NCBI RefSeq assembly: GCF_014851585.1
Contig: NZ_JACVAB010000004.1
Coordinates: 372,001 to 436,000, forward strand
Reading direction: 5' to 3'
Length of the DNA: 64,000 nucleotides
Origin: Agrobacterium sp. AGB01
GTDB lineage: Bacteria; Pseudomonadota; Alphaproteobacteria; Rhizobiales; Rhizobiaceae
The stretch's first letter is position 1. Every line of letters starts with the position of its first letter. The notes below the pieces were generated by a model, which saw only the letters and a program-made list of their open reading frames with translations, had not been told where the DNA came from and ran no database searches. Both the position numbers and the translations under genes were made by a program. Below, piece by piece: positions 8,548 to 16,973 of this stretch.

Positions 8548-8577
8548 GATGCGGGCAATCCGCCCGCATCTTTCTTT
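8548..8577 (+). terminator. Terminator hairpin between gabD/remnant and ornithine cyclodeaminase
   Basis: GATGCGGGC (8548-8556) pairs with GCCCGCATC (8562-8570) with a 5-nt loop. On the plus strand TTTCTTTG follows, and on the minus strand it lies 15 bp past the ornithine cyclodeaminase stop. It could serve both directions, though the T-run favours the plus strand. Confidence 0.6.
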
Positions 8578-8584
8578 GATATGT

Positions 8585-9646
8585 TCAGGCGGCCTGCAGT
8601 TTTGCCTCGCATCGCAACAGCATGCCGTAGAGATCGCGCGGCTCGTCCGGGTCCGCCAGCAGATCGAGGTCAACAAACAGGCCTGTTTCTTCAAGCTTGC
8701 TGCGCACGTAGCGAAGCGCTGAAAAGTCCTCGATTGCAAAACCAACGCTGTCAAACAGCGTGATGGCACGTTCGTTGTCACGACCCTGCTTTTTACCAGC
8801 AATCACTTCCCACAGCTCTTTGACAGGATAATTCGCGTCTAGCTGCTGAATTTCGCCTTCAATACGGGTCTGTGGCGGATATTCGACAAAAATGTCCGAC
8901 CGCAACAGGATGTCCTTGTGCAGTTCTGTTTTGCCTGGGCAATCACCACCCACCGCATTGATGTGAATTCCCGGTCCAACCATGTTGTCGGAAAGGATCG
9001 TCGCATTCAACTTGTCTGCGGTGACCGTTGTTACGATATCGGCACCCTCCACGGCTTCCTGCGGCGACGCGCACTTGGTAATCGAGAAGCCCTTGGCGCT
9101 AAGGTTGCGGGCGCAACGCTCCGTCGCACTTGGGTCCAGATCATAAAGGCGCAACCGGTCGACACCGAGTATCGCCTTGAACGCTAAGGCCTGGAATTCA
9201 CTCTGCGCGCCATTTCCGATGATCGCCATGGTCCGGGAGTTCGGACGTGCAAGATGTTTTGCAGCAACCGCCGACATCGCCGCCGTGCGCAACGCCGTCA
9301 GAATGGTCATCTCCGACAGCAGCATCGGATAACCATTACCAACATCGGAAAGCACACCGAACGCAGTGACCGTCTGGCGCCCCTCTTTAGTGTTTTTCGG
9401 GTGGCCATTCACATATTTGAACCCGTAGAGGGTACCATCGCTGGTTGGCATCAGTTCGATGACGCCCTCATCGGAATGAGACGCGACGCGTGGCGTCTTG
9501 TCGAACTGTTCCCAGCGTAGGAAATCTTCCTCGATCACGTCAGCAAGTTCGGTCAGGAAGGTTTCCGTTCCAACCTTCAGGACAAGGCGCATCATGTGGT
9601 CAACGCTGACAAACGGCACGACATTGAGGTTCTGATTGGCAGTCAT
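8585..9646 (-). CDS. Ornithine cyclodeaminase family protein
   Basis: A 353-residue member of the ornithine cyclodeaminase/mu-crystallin family. The NAD-binding Rossmann motif is AIIGNGAQSEFQ and the substrate side shows MPTSDGTLYGFKYVNGHPKN. The Asp expected in ornithine cyclodeaminases fits GGDCPGKTEL. True OCD converts ornithine to proline and ammonia; other members are ketimine reductases or alanine dehydrogenases, so the substrate is open. The length matches the OCD branch (about 350 residues). It follows a RocB-like hydrolase and an amino-acid ABC importer on the same strand, supporting a role in catabolism of the imported compound. Confidence 0.88.
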   Translation of the reverse strand: MTANQNLNVVPFVSVDHMMRLVLKVGTETFLTELADVIEEDFLRWEQFDKTPRVASHSDEGVIELMPTSDGTLYGFKYVNGHPKNTKEGRQTVTAFGVLSDVGNGYPMLLSEMTILTALRTAAMSAVAAKHLARPNSRTMAIIGNGAQSEFQALAFKAILGVDRLRLYDLDPSATERCARNLSAKGFSITKCASPQEAVEGADIVTTVTADKLNATILSDNMVGPGIHINAVGGDCPGKTELHKDILLRSDIFVEYPPQTRIEGEIQQLDANYPVKELWEVIAGKKQGRDNERAITLFDSVGFAIEDFSALRYVRSKLEETGLFVDLDLLADPDEPRDLYGMLLRCEAKLQAA

Positions 9647-9706
9647 ATTCGATCTATCCTCACAATTGCTTGGTGGCTTTCGCTACCCATTGTTGGTCTG
9701 CCCTGA

Positions 9707-11398
9707 TCAGGCTTCCGTGCTGTTGTCGCCCAGGAATGTGCGGGTAATGTCCATCACCAGACCCGGCAGAACTTCGAATGCATAGGGAGCATGGACGCGT
9801 TCAAGCTTCTGGTGGAATTCGCGTCCCCAAGGTCCGAGATTGACGGTTGGGAAGCTTTTGGCATTCGCTGGCGGTAAATCGATCAAACGCGAAATCGGCG
9901 TGTTTTCCGAAACGACGGTGCTTCCGCTTGCCGCAAGACCGAGGAAACTCATGTCGGAAATACCCTGGAAGTGGGGTTTCCACACGATGCTTCTCGATGG
10001 ATCATTGCCAAGACCGGCACGTGCCTCTTCAATTGCCTGGAACAACAGGCGGTCATTGCGATCAGACATTCGCAGACGACTGGACGGATAGTGCAATCCT
10101 GCAAAGCCGATCACGATGGCCGGGCCCGAAACGCGGGCAATCGACACAAGCCATTCCGTCAGTTCACGGGTGAGAACCAGCGGGTTGTCGATATGCGCAA
10201 GCTCCTGTTCCTTTGTGCGGTATACGGCCTCAAAACCATCTCCAAACGCACGACCTGCAGCTGCCTTCAATTCCTTGAAAGTCACGATCCTTGGCCTGGC
10301 AGGTGTTGCACCAGCACTACGGCCAACAAGGCGGCTGTATTCTACGGATGCCGCAGAGAATTTTTCGACGGCTTCCGTCGCACCGATTATCACTTCCTGC
10401 GTAAAACGCGCGAAAAGCTCATCAGCGCTCATGGCGTGATAGAGCCAGTTGAAGGCGATCCAAAAACGCTCCGGTGTGGTTACCTCATAACCGCTGCGAA
10501 GATCCTTCGCCTCAAGGCAAATCGGCGGTGGAGAGACGTCGTTTTCATCCTTGTCGGCCAGTGAAGCATTGCCTTCAAGCCTTGCGAGAATACCTGCCCC
10601 CATTGCCTGGGCGCTGACACCTTCATAGGGGTAGCTGGCATGCGAGCTGCACCCAATGACCAAAGCAAACGGAAGCAGTTTTCCGATTGTGCCAGCATAA
10701 ACGGCGCGACCTTCACTGCCGTCGCCCTGATCCGAGGTCACGTCGAGGTTGACGCCCGCTTCGATTTCGATGCCAAGATCATCAACAAGTGACGGGAACG
10801 CATCACGCATCGAACGCATACCGCGGCTTTCACGCTCTTCGTCGGGCGTCGAGACAAACATCAAGTTGCCCTTGCGATCAGCATCGGCGGCAAATTTCTC
10901 GATGCACGCAACCGCCACCGCAAGACCGCTTTTCATGTCAAGCAGACCACGACCGGGCAAAAAATCTCCGCTCAGTAGATCCTGAAGGGCGCGTTCTTCC
11001 TGTTCAGAGCGGTCGTCCCGGGCTGACAGGTCCTTGATCAGCGCATCTTTCAACGCCAGGCTCTCGCAGGAGAGGTCCTTGAGATCGTGATAGTTGTCGG
11101 TCGACACCGTGTCAAAGTGACCTGCAAGTGCCAGTGTTCTCTTGCCGGTTCCGCGAACCAGCGCGACGACATTGTGGGTCAACGGATCGCCATGGCTGGC
11201 GACAAGCCGCAAGTCATCGGGATTCTGCTGAAAATAAGGGATTTCCTGAAGCAACTCATAAAGGCGGTTTGCGAAGGTCGATTCACCGACTGTGCCTGTT
11301 TCGCTTCTCCAGGAGGTCATCCGTAAGGCAAACTCGCGCACGCGAGCACCATCGATCTCGCTTCCGACGCGGGAAGCAAAGTTTTGTTCGCTTGTCAT
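9707..11398 (-). CDS. M20-family metallohydrolase, RocB-like
   Basis: A 563-residue protein with the M20 zinc-site pattern: LAGHFDTV with the first His and Asp, GRGLLDMKSG with the bridging Asp, and STPDEERESRG with the catalytic Glu pair. The length and the inserted region between zinc motifs resemble RocB, linked with arginine utilisation in Bacillus, rather than ordinary 400-residue M20 deacylases. M20 enzymes remove acyl or amino groups from amide bonds. It begins 12 bp after the ABC ATPase gene, so transport and hydrolysis are coupled. Substrate candidates are N-acylated or opine-like basic amino acids (inference). Confidence 0.85.
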   Translation of the reverse strand: MTSEQNFASRVGSEIDGARVREFALRMTSWRSETGTVGESTFANRLYELLQEIPYFQQNPDDLRLVASHGDPLTHNVVALVRGTGKRTLALAGHFDTVSTDNYHDLKDLSCESLALKDALIKDLSARDDRSEQEERALQDLLSGDFLPGRGLLDMKSGLAVAVACIEKFAADADRKGNLMFVSTPDEERESRGMRSMRDAFPSLVDDLGIEIEAGVNLDVTSDQGDGSEGRAVYAGTIGKLLPFALVIGCSSHASYPYEGVSAQAMGAGILARLEGNASLADKDENDVSPPPICLEAKDLRSGYEVTTPERFWIAFNWLYHAMSADELFARFTQEVIIGATEAVEKFSAASVEYSRLVGRSAGATPARPRIVTFKELKAAAGRAFGDGFEAVYRTKEQELAHIDNPLVLTRELTEWLVSIARVSGPAIVIGFAGLHYPSSRLRMSDRNDRLLFQAIEEARAGLGNDPSRSIVWKPHFQGISDMSFLGLAASGSTVVSENTPISRLIDLPPANAKSFPTVNLGPWGREFHQKLERVHAPYAFEVLPGLVMDITRTFLGDNSTEA

Positions 11399-11410
11399 GG
11401 CTTTTTCCGT

Positions 11411-12175
11411 TTAGTTCGAAAGATGTTTTCTGAGGAATGAGCGCGTGCGCTCTTCCACCGGGTTGGTTAGGACCTGATCTGGGGCGCCCTGCTCGACCAC
11501 CACACCGCCGTCCATGAACATGACGTGGTCAGATACTTCGGCTGCAAAGCGCATTTCATGGGTAACGATCAACATGGTCATGTGCTCAGCCGCCAGCTGT
11601 TTCATGACCTGGTTCACTTCCTCAACGAGTTCGGGGTCCAGCGCGGACGTCGCCTCATCGAAAAGCATCACCTTTGGCTGCATTGCCAATGCACGGGCAA
11701 TTGCCACGCGCTGCTTCTGTCCGCCCGACAAACGTGCCGGATAGGCATCGCCCTTCTCGGCCAGGCCAACCTTTGCCAGCAACGCGTCGGCGCGATCTCT
11801 CGCCTCGACCTTGCTCAACCCTTTCAGCCGCATCGGGCCAATCATTATGTTCTGCAGAACGGTCAGATGCGGAAACAGGTTAAACTGCTGGAAAACCATG
11901 CCCATTTCCTGACGGATATGGTTGATGTGTTTTTCGAAGGCACGGCCCTTCAAGGGACGATTGACCATCTGGCCATCGAGCCAGATTTCGCCAGAAGATG
12001 TTTCCTCCAGCATGTTGATCGACCGCAAAAGGGTACTTTTGCCCGAGCCGCTTGGGCCGATAATCGAAACGATCTTGCCGCGAGCAACCGTCAGGTCAAT
12101 GCCTTTGAGCACTTCATGAGGCCCGTAGGATTTGCGGATCTGCCGCAGTTCGATCATGGGAGTTTGAGCTTTCAT
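11411..12175 (-). CDS. Polar amino acid ABC transporter ATPase (GlnQ type)
   Basis: A 254-residue ABC ATPase with Walker A GPSGSGKST (about residue 38), Q-loop VFQQFNLFPHLTV, signature LSGGQKQRVAIARAL and Walker B VMLFDEATSALD. This combination is typical of the polar amino-acid uptake (PAAT) family. The ATG overlaps the permease stop by 4 bp. It powers the two-permease importer encoded upstream. Confidence 0.93.
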   Translation of the reverse strand: MKAQTPMIELRQIRKSYGPHEVLKGIDLTVARGKIVSIIGPSGSGKSTLLRSINMLEETSSGEIWLDGQMVNRPLKGRAFEKHINHIRQEMGMVFQQFNLFPHLTVLQNIMIGPMRLKGLSKVEARDRADALLAKVGLAEKGDAYPARLSGGQKQRVAIARALAMQPKVMLFDEATSALDPELVEEVNQVMKQLAAEHMTMLIVTHEMRFAAEVSDHVMFMDGGVVVEQGAPDQVLTNPVEERTRSFLRKHLSN

Positions 12176-12828
12176 CGAATGGCTTCCACTTTGCGGGCCG
12201 CTATACGGAGCAGATATTCCATCACCAGATTGACGACGTAATAAAGCACAGCTGCGGTCAGATAGAACTCGAACGGACGATAGGTTTCGCTGATGGCGCG
12301 CTGCGCGTTGAGGACAAGTTCGGTTATCCCCAGCACCGACAACACCGCCGTATCCTTCAGCAGGATGATGCTGTTATTACCCACCTGCGGCAGTGCCGTC
12401 AGGAAAGACTGCGGAATGATGAAGTGCCGCAACGTGGCAAGGTGACCAAAGCCCAGGGAGCGCGCCGCTTCCGCCTGGCCCGGATCAACCGCCTTCAGCG
12501 ATGCCCGGAAAATATCTGCGTTATAAGCTGCGTAGTGCAGGCCAAGCCCCAGAACCCCTGTCCAGAAAGCCGGTAACAGCACGCCCAACTGGGACAGGCC
12601 GTAATACATCAAGTACAGCTGCAGAAGCAGAGGCGTTCCCATAAACAGAAAGATAACGGCACGCACAGGCGCTGCAACAATGTGTGGGCCATAGAGTGTT
12701 GTCGTGGCAATGCCAATACCTAAGATGACGCTGACGGTTCCAGCGATGGCGGTAATCACAACCGTCCAGAGCAGGCCGATCAGAAGCATTTCCCAATAGG
12801 GCGGTACGACGCTGAAATCGAAACTCAT
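12172..12828 (-). CDS. Amino acid ABC transporter permease (HisM/GlnP type)
   Basis: A 218-residue inner-membrane protein with about five hydrophobic segments. The cytoplasmic EAA loop reads GQAEAARSLGFGHLATLRHFIIPQ and contacts the ATPase. It overlaps its neighbours by 4 bp on both sides. It pairs with the 12825-13487 permease as a heterodimeric channel for polar amino acids or related compounds such as opines. Confidence 0.92.
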   Translation of the reverse strand: MSFDFSVVPPYWEMLLIGLLWTVVITAIAGTVSVILGIGIATTTLYGPHIVAAPVRAVIFLFMGTPLLLQLYLMYYGLSQLGVLLPAFWTGVLGLGLHYAAYNADIFRASLKAVDPGQAEAARSLGFGHLATLRHFIIPQSFLTALPQVGNNSIILLKDTAVLSVLGITELVLNAQRAISETYRPFEFYLTAAVLYYVVNLVMEYLLRIAARKVEAIR

Positions 12829-13487
12829 GCTGGAACCTCCCCTTTGGAGGTAAACAGATATTCCACTCCACGTACGGTCAGCGAAATGACCGCAACAATG
12901 GCGAGGTAAGCAGCGCCCGCAACAGCAAACACCTCGAATGGCTTGTAGGTGGAGGTCACAAACCGTTGGGCGGAATAGGTCAGTTCAACCACGCCGATGG
13001 TAGAGACAAGGGCGGTACTTTTGGACAGGATGACCGTGTTCACACCCAGCGAACGGATCATCAGAGGTGCGGCCTGCGGCAGCACGAACAGACGCATCGT
13101 ATCGAACCGGCCAAAACCGAGAGAGCGGGAGGCTTCGGATTGCCCCTTATCAACGGAGATAATGGCTCCCTTGATACCCTCTGACATGTAGGCGCCGATA
13201 TTGAAGCCCATGGTCAGAACACCCGCCAGAAACGGCGTGAGTTCAAAACCAAGCTGCGGACCACCGAAAAAGACGATGAACAGCTGTACCAACAACGGCG
13301 TGCCACGCAAAATGCTGACATAGATGGTAGCGGCCCAACGGACAGCCGTTATTCTGGAAAACCGGCCGGTTACCACCACAGCCGCAACAACGAGACCAAT
13401 CGCCAGCGAGCAGACCGTGAGTTGGATGGTCAGAAGCGAGGCTTCCAATACGAAGGGCGTTATCCGCCAGATTAATTGAAAGTCCAT
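12825..13487 (-). CDS. Amino acid ABC transporter permease (HisQ type)
   Basis: A PAAT permease of 220 residues from MDFQLIWRI. The EAA loop GQSEASRSLGFGRFDTMRLFVLPQ is clear. An earlier ATG (13517) gives 10 more residues, but AGAGG lies 5 nt before the ATG at 13487, which fits family N-termini better. Translation is coupled with the next permease by a 4-bp overlap. The substrate-binding protein gene is 147 bp upstream. Confidence 0.9.
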   Translation of the reverse strand: MDFQLIWRITPFVLEASLLTIQLTVCSLAIGLVVAAVVVTGRFSRITAVRWAATIYVSILRGTPLLVQLFIVFFGGPQLGFELTPFLAGVLTMGFNIGAYMSEGIKGAIISVDKGQSEASRSLGFGRFDTMRLFVLPQAAPLMIRSLGVNTVILSKSTALVSTIGVVELTYSAQRFVTSTYKPFEVFAVAGAAYLAIVAVISLTVRGVEYLFTSKGEVPA

Positions 13488-13634
13488 TGCGGCCTCTCGG
13501 ACCTGGCAACCGAACATTTCGGAGCCCGATCTCTGTAAACGGATCGAATGACTGGGCGGAAGATTTCAGACAGTTTGCACTGCGATCCATTTCCCCCCCG
13601 CGAAACATCAGGCGTTAGCGCGTCAAACCGTCGA

Positions 13635-14408
13635 TTAACGAACGTCCTGGCCGATCCACTTTTTCGAAATGGCCTCATAGGTGCCATCAGCCATCATGTC
13701 GTCCAGTGCCTTCTGCATGGCGGCAGCGAGTTCGGGATTGCCCTTACGGACAGCAATACCAACGTCGTAACGTGGCATGCGCTCATCCTTGACCTGTTCT
13801 ACTGGCGTATTGTTCTTGGCAATGGCGACGAAAACCGGAACGTCATCAGCGATGATGGCGTCGACACGACCAGCCGTCAGGTCAAGAAGCATTTCCGGCA
13901 GTCCCTTGTATGTACGCACTTCAAACAAGTTCTGTTCGCGAGCCCATTTTTCTGCGGCTTCGCCGAGTGTCACGCCAACATTCTTGCCCTTCAGTTCATC
14001 GATATTGGCAACGCCAGCACCAGAGCGAACAAAGGCAGCAAGACCGGAGCGGTAATAAGGACCAACGAAGTCTACTGCCTTCTTGCGCTCTTCGGTCACG
14101 CTCATCGAACCGATGATGGTGTCGTAGCGGCCGGTGACCAGACCAGCGATAATACCATCCCAGGCAGTGGTAATGATTTCCGGTTCCACGTTCAGGCGCT
14201 TGGCAATTTCAGAACCGATCTCGACGTCAAATCCAACAACCTTGTTGCTTTCGTCAACGAAGCTGAACGGAGGGAAAACGCCCGACAGTGCAATCGAAAG
14301 CTTGCCGGCTTTCTGGACTTTTTCCAGATCGTCAGCATGTGCACTTGTGAAAGGCAAGCAGAGGGTCGCAGCAACAAAAAGGCCGTACATTGCGCGAGTA
14401 AGTTTCAT
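13635..14408 (-). CDS. Amino acid ABC transporter substrate-binding protein
   Basis: A 257-residue periplasmic protein with a cleavable signal peptide (about residues 1-25, cleavage after AHA). The SBP family 3 pattern is present: FPPFSFVDESNKVVGFDVEIGSEIAKRL region, then WDGIIAGLVTGRYDTII. It is first of the transport operon and is divergent from an Lrp/AsnC regulator 243 bp away. The ligand is unknown; the downstream enzymes suggest an ornithine-, arginine- or opine-like compound. Confidence 0.92.
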   Translation of the reverse strand: MKLTRAMYGLFVAATLCLPFTSAHADDLEKVQKAGKLSIALSGVFPPFSFVDESNKVVGFDVEIGSEIAKRLNVEPEIITTAWDGIIAGLVTGRYDTIIGSMSVTEERKKAVDFVGPYYRSGLAAFVRSGAGVANIDELKGKNVGVTLGEAAEKWAREQNLFEVRTYKGLPEMLLDLTAGRVDAIIADDVPVFVAIAKNNTPVEQVKDERMPRYDVGIAVRKGNPELAAAMQKALDDMMADGTYEAISKKWIGQDVR

Positions 14409-14651
14409 GCAGGTCGTCTCCCAAAAAGATGTCCCGGCTCATAGCAGGACGTCGTGTGTATAGCTTCGATGTCTTCGAATTGCTGCTATCAACCGGCCCG
14501 CTCTTTTGGATTATCCCGCTTTTTTCGAGGGCCAGCTCTTGCTCAGCGATGACAATTGGTAATTCGAGAAACGAGAACAAAAAAGAATACAAAGCGCTCG
14601 AAAATTTCATATAATGACGAAATAGTAAGTCATTTGACGAAATGGTAAAAA
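14409..14651. promoter_or_regulatory. Divergent promoter region between importer and Lrp/AsnC gene
   Basis: An AT-rich intergenic segment of 243 bp between the binding-protein gene and the AsnC-type regulator. The repeated ACGAAAT/AGTAAGTCATTTGACGAAATGG pattern near 14620-14645 includes the short direct repeat TGACGAAAT (14612-14620 and 14636-14644), placed directly before the regulator start. It is a candidate autoregulatory binding site; no precise operator can be assigned. Confidence 0.35.
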
Positions 14652-15065
14652 ATGGACGACCTTGATAGACGGCTGATTGCGGAGTTGCGGATCAATGGCC
14701 GGGCGTCGGTTCCACAGCTTGCGCAGATTCTCGGCGTCGCCCGCGCCACTGCTCAAAAGCGGCTCGATCGCCTGATTGAATCAGGCGACATCAAGGGTTT
14801 CACCGTCAGATTGAAAGACGACATCAGCCGCGATCTGATCCGAGCCTTTATCCTCGTTGAAGTTTCCGGCTCACCAAAGCACACAGTGTCGGCCATCAAA
14901 CGCTTGCCGGGTGTGGCGTCTCTTTCCAATACAAATGGTGTCTGGGATGCTGTAGCCGAAATCGAGGTATCGACAATGTCCGAGTTGAACCAGCTGATTT
15001 CAACGGTGCGCGGCACCGAAGGCGTGTCAAAAAGCGAGACCTTCATCCTGCTTGGTCCGGCCTGA
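14652..15065 (+). CDS. Lrp/AsnC family transcriptional regulator
   Basis: A 137-residue regulator with an N-terminal helix-turn-helix (LDRRLIAELRINGRASVPQL, then VARATAQKRLDRLIESGDIKGF) and a C-terminal RAM ligand-binding domain (residues 65-135). It is divergent from the amino-acid ABC operon, the standard arrangement for an AsnC regulator sensing the imported amino acid. It very probably controls 14408-6742. Confidence 0.92.
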   Translation: MDDLDRRLIAELRINGRASVPQLAQILGVARATAQKRLDRLIESGDIKGFTVRLKDDISRDLIRAFILVEVSGSPKHTVSAIKRLPGVASLSNTNGVWDAVAEIEVSTMSELNQLISTVRGTEGVSKSETFILLGPA

Positions 15066-15093
15066 CCGGCCCAGCTTAACGGGCGTGCTTGAA

Positions 15094-15115
15094 CGAGGCG
15101 GCATCAGCCGCCTCG
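15094..15115. terminator. Convergent terminator between lrp-type gene and rtcB
   Basis: CGAGGCGGC (15094-15102) pairs with GCCGCCTCG (15107-15115) with loop ATCA. It lies in the 58-bp convergent gap and probably serves both genes; neither side has a long T-run. Confidence 0.6.
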
Positions 15116-15123
15116 CCCTATAT

Positions 15124-16542
15124 TCAGCGACGTTTCTTGCGCCATGGCGCATTCTTCTGCCAGTCACCAGCCATGATGCTTCCGAACGGGATCACCTCGT
15201 CGACCACTTCGGCAAGGCCGTAATGTTCGATCTGGGCACGCACATTGGCCGCCGACTTGTAGGCACCCGGCAGTTCGGACACGTCCGCCTCTCCCGAGAA
15301 GAAACGTACATCCAGTCCAGCCGTCTCGTTTGCCATGATGTCGGCAATGTTGTTCGGGCTCAGCCCACGGGAATCGGCGCCATATTCCGCCGCGAGACGC
15401 CGCAAATGAGCACTACGCGAAAAGTTACGGCCCGCGCCATGCGGTGAGAAGCCCAGACCATGAGCAGCATTGGAGCCACGCACGATCAGGATCGGCTCCG
15501 CCATGTTGAGCGGAATGATCGTCAGATCGGTCGCATCCTCAGCCCAGCCATCAAAGGCAGGCGTCGCCCCCTTACCGTGGTAGAACAGACCGTCTGACTT
15601 TCGGAACACAAAGTTATGTTCGTTCCAGAAGCGGTCCGACACCTTGGCAGACAGCTTTCCCGCCGTCATGTCATGCAGCACATAATGGTTTTCCTTCGTC
15701 CACTGGCGGATGGACTGCAGAGCCGACCAGTAAAGATCACCCTCCTCGGTATCCGCCGGAATCCAGGCATTGTCGCGGTGTGTTTCCGGTGACAATTGTT
15801 CACGGAATTTGTTTGCCACCTTCATTCCACGTTCATAGAGCCGGGCACCGGGCGCTCGCGATCCATGATGGGTAACCAGTGCCGTCTCGCCGGTCGACTT
15901 CATCGTTCCGACATAGGCAAAATGGTTGCCGTCACCCTGCGTTGCAAAGTGCTCGATACCAACATTCAAAACCGCGCCGCTCAGATACGGGTTCTGCTGG
16001 AAAGCCGCCAATGTTGCTTCGGACGGTTTGACACGCTGATCAACGGCACGACCACCAGGCCCGAAATGCGTCACGGAGTGGATCGCATCCAGCAACGACT
16101 TTGGATCAACGCCGGGGAAGATCGAGATTGCCATGGAGCAACAGATATCGGCCGAATGCATGCCAGGATGGATCGCCTCGGAAGCAACCACGCCACCAAC
16201 AGGAATGGTTCCCACCGGTCCGGCTGGGCAGGCGTCCGGCATGATTGCCGCCGCGCGCACAACAGGCGTGCGGACAAGCGCCCGCATGGTAGCATTGACC
16301 TTCTCGACATTGTCTTGTTCGAACACGTTTTCGGCACGGATGTTGGAATAGATCTCGACATCGCCATCCGTTTTCAGCGGTACAGTCGGGGCTGGCCGGA
16401 ATGCAAGTGCTGTCGCCATGGCGGCACTCATCGAACCGCCGTCATTCAAAACTTTATTGGCGGCATCCAGCGCCGGGCGAAACCACTTGCCCTGCGGCAT
16501 GCCCGCGTCAATCAAATCCTGTCCGCTTACGATCTCAACCAT
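15124..16542 (-). CDS. rtcB: RtcB family RNA ligase
   Basis: The product (472 residues from MVEIVSGQ) carries RtcB hallmarks: a Cys-containing metal motif HSADICCSMAI, GDGNHFAYVG, HHGSRAPGARLY, HGKGATPAFDGW and the guanylylated-His motif SPHGAGRNFSR. RtcB joins 2',3'-cyclic-phosphate or 3'-phosphate RNA ends to 5'-OH ends with GTP and Mn(II). The protein is longer than E. coli RtcB (about 408). An ATG at 16572 is also in frame, but AAAAGAAG before 16542 and the family N-terminus favour the shorter form. It is downstream of rsr and the Y-RNA-like array on the same strand. No rtcA follows; the next gene is convergent. Confidence 0.92.
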   Translation of the reverse strand: MVEIVSGQDLIDAGMPQGKWFRPALDAANKVLNDGGSMSAAMATALAFRPAPTVPLKTDGDVEIYSNIRAENVFEQDNVEKVNATMRALVRTPVVRAAAIMPDACPAGPVGTIPVGGVVASEAIHPGMHSADICCSMAISIFPGVDPKSLLDAIHSVTHFGPGGRAVDQRVKPSEATLAAFQQNPYLSGAVLNVGIEHFATQGDGNHFAYVGTMKSTGETALVTHHGSRAPGARLYERGMKVANKFREQLSPETHRDNAWIPADTEEGDLYWSALQSIRQWTKENHYVLHDMTAGKLSAKVSDRFWNEHNFVFRKSDGLFYHGKGATPAFDGWAEDATDLTIIPLNMAEPILIVRGSNAAHGLGFSPHGAGRNFSRSAHLRRLAAEYGADSRGLSPNNIADIMANETAGLDVRFFSGEADVSELPGAYKSAANVRAQIEHYGLAEVVDEVIPFGSIMAGDWQKNAPWRKKRR

Positions 16543-16583
16543 CTTCTTTTCTGCGTTCGCAGTCCTTCTCATTCATTCATCAT

Positions 16584-16610
16584 TGCCGGACAACGTTCCG
16601 TCTTCCGGCA
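16584..16610 (-). other. Leader hairpin before rtcB
   Basis: TGCCGGA (16604-16610 on the minus strand) pairs with TCCGGCA (16584-16590) around a 13-nt loop. It sits between the last Y-RNA-like element and the rtcB start and has no T-run, so it is likelier a processing or stability stem than a terminator. Confidence 0.4.
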
Positions 16611-16626
16611 TTTTCAAAATTGAAAG

Positions 16627-16758
16627 GCAGCGGCGACGAGGTTGAACGAAACATGGGGGGCTCCGCTCGTGCCAGAGAGCGCTGCCGGGGATGGGAGTCG
16701 AACCCATCAAGCCACCCCTAACGTGGAGGCTGTAGTTCCGTTCGGCATTCGCCGCTGC
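16627..16758 (-). ncRNA. Y RNA-like element 4 (tRNA-like module)
   Basis: On the minus strand the ends pair over 10 bp: GCAGCGGCGA (16749-16758) with TCGCCGCTGC (16627-16636). The 5' internal loop ATGCC follows, then an inner 9-bp helix GAACGGAAC (16735-16743) with GTTTCGTTC (16644-16652, one G-U). Enclosed are a T-arm (ATGGG TTCGACT CCCAT, 16691-16707) and, 3' of it, a D-arm-like stem CGCTC/GAGCG (16664-16681). GGGGTGGCT and AGCCCCCC can form the anticodon-stem equivalent. No acceptor stem is seen. This is the architecture of YrlA-class bacterial Y RNAs: a Ro60/Rsr-binding stem plus a tRNA-like effector module. Confidence 0.75.
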
Positions 16759-16766
16759 ATTTCGGT

Positions 16767-16884
16767 CGTGGCGACCAGAATGAGGAAACATTCCGCGTCC
16801 ATACCTGTCGGCATTTGGCGGTGCGGAGTTCGAATCCGCTCCCCGTTAGGGTTTACCGATGTAGTTTCCCCGGCATTCGCCACG
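16767..16884 (-). ncRNA. Y RNA-like element 3 (degenerate tRNA-like module)
   Basis: Terminal stem CGTGGCGA (16877-16884) with TCGCCACG (16767-16774), internal loop ATGCC, then inner helix GGGGAAAC (16864-16871) with GTTTCCTC (16782-16789, one G-U). Inside is a perfect T-arm, GCGGA TTCGAAC TCCGC (16823-16839). The acceptor and D-arm parts that element 1 has are not recognisable here. It starts 15 nt after element 2 and ends 8 nt before element 4 on the minus strand. Confidence 0.7.
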
Positions 16885-16899
16885 TCTTCCAGTGTTGCT

Positions 16900-16960
16900 C
16901 ACGGCGACAAGAGGTTGAAAGAAACACTTTTCGATGTAGTTTCTTTCGGTATTCGCCATG
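16900..16960 (-). ncRNA. Y RNA-like element 2 (minimal, no tRNA-like module)
   Basis: A 61-nt element: terminal stem CATGGCGA (16953-16960) with TCGCCGTG (16900-16907, one G-U), internal loop ATACC, then a perfect 9-bp inner helix GAAAGAAAC (16939-16947) with GTTTCTTTC (16917-16925) closed by a 13-nt loop beginning TACATCG. The stem, internal loop and AAC-TACA junction match elements 1, 3 and 4, but the tRNA-like insert is missing. It looks like a bare Ro-binding stem. Confidence 0.65.
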
Positions 16961-16973
16961 CATTTCATTCTGT

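Noticed and set aside
11411-14408. Nopaline/octopine transport genes of a Ti plasmid
   Set aside because: The PAAT importer and cyclodeaminase recall opine loci, but no tra, rep, vir or opine oxidase genes are near.
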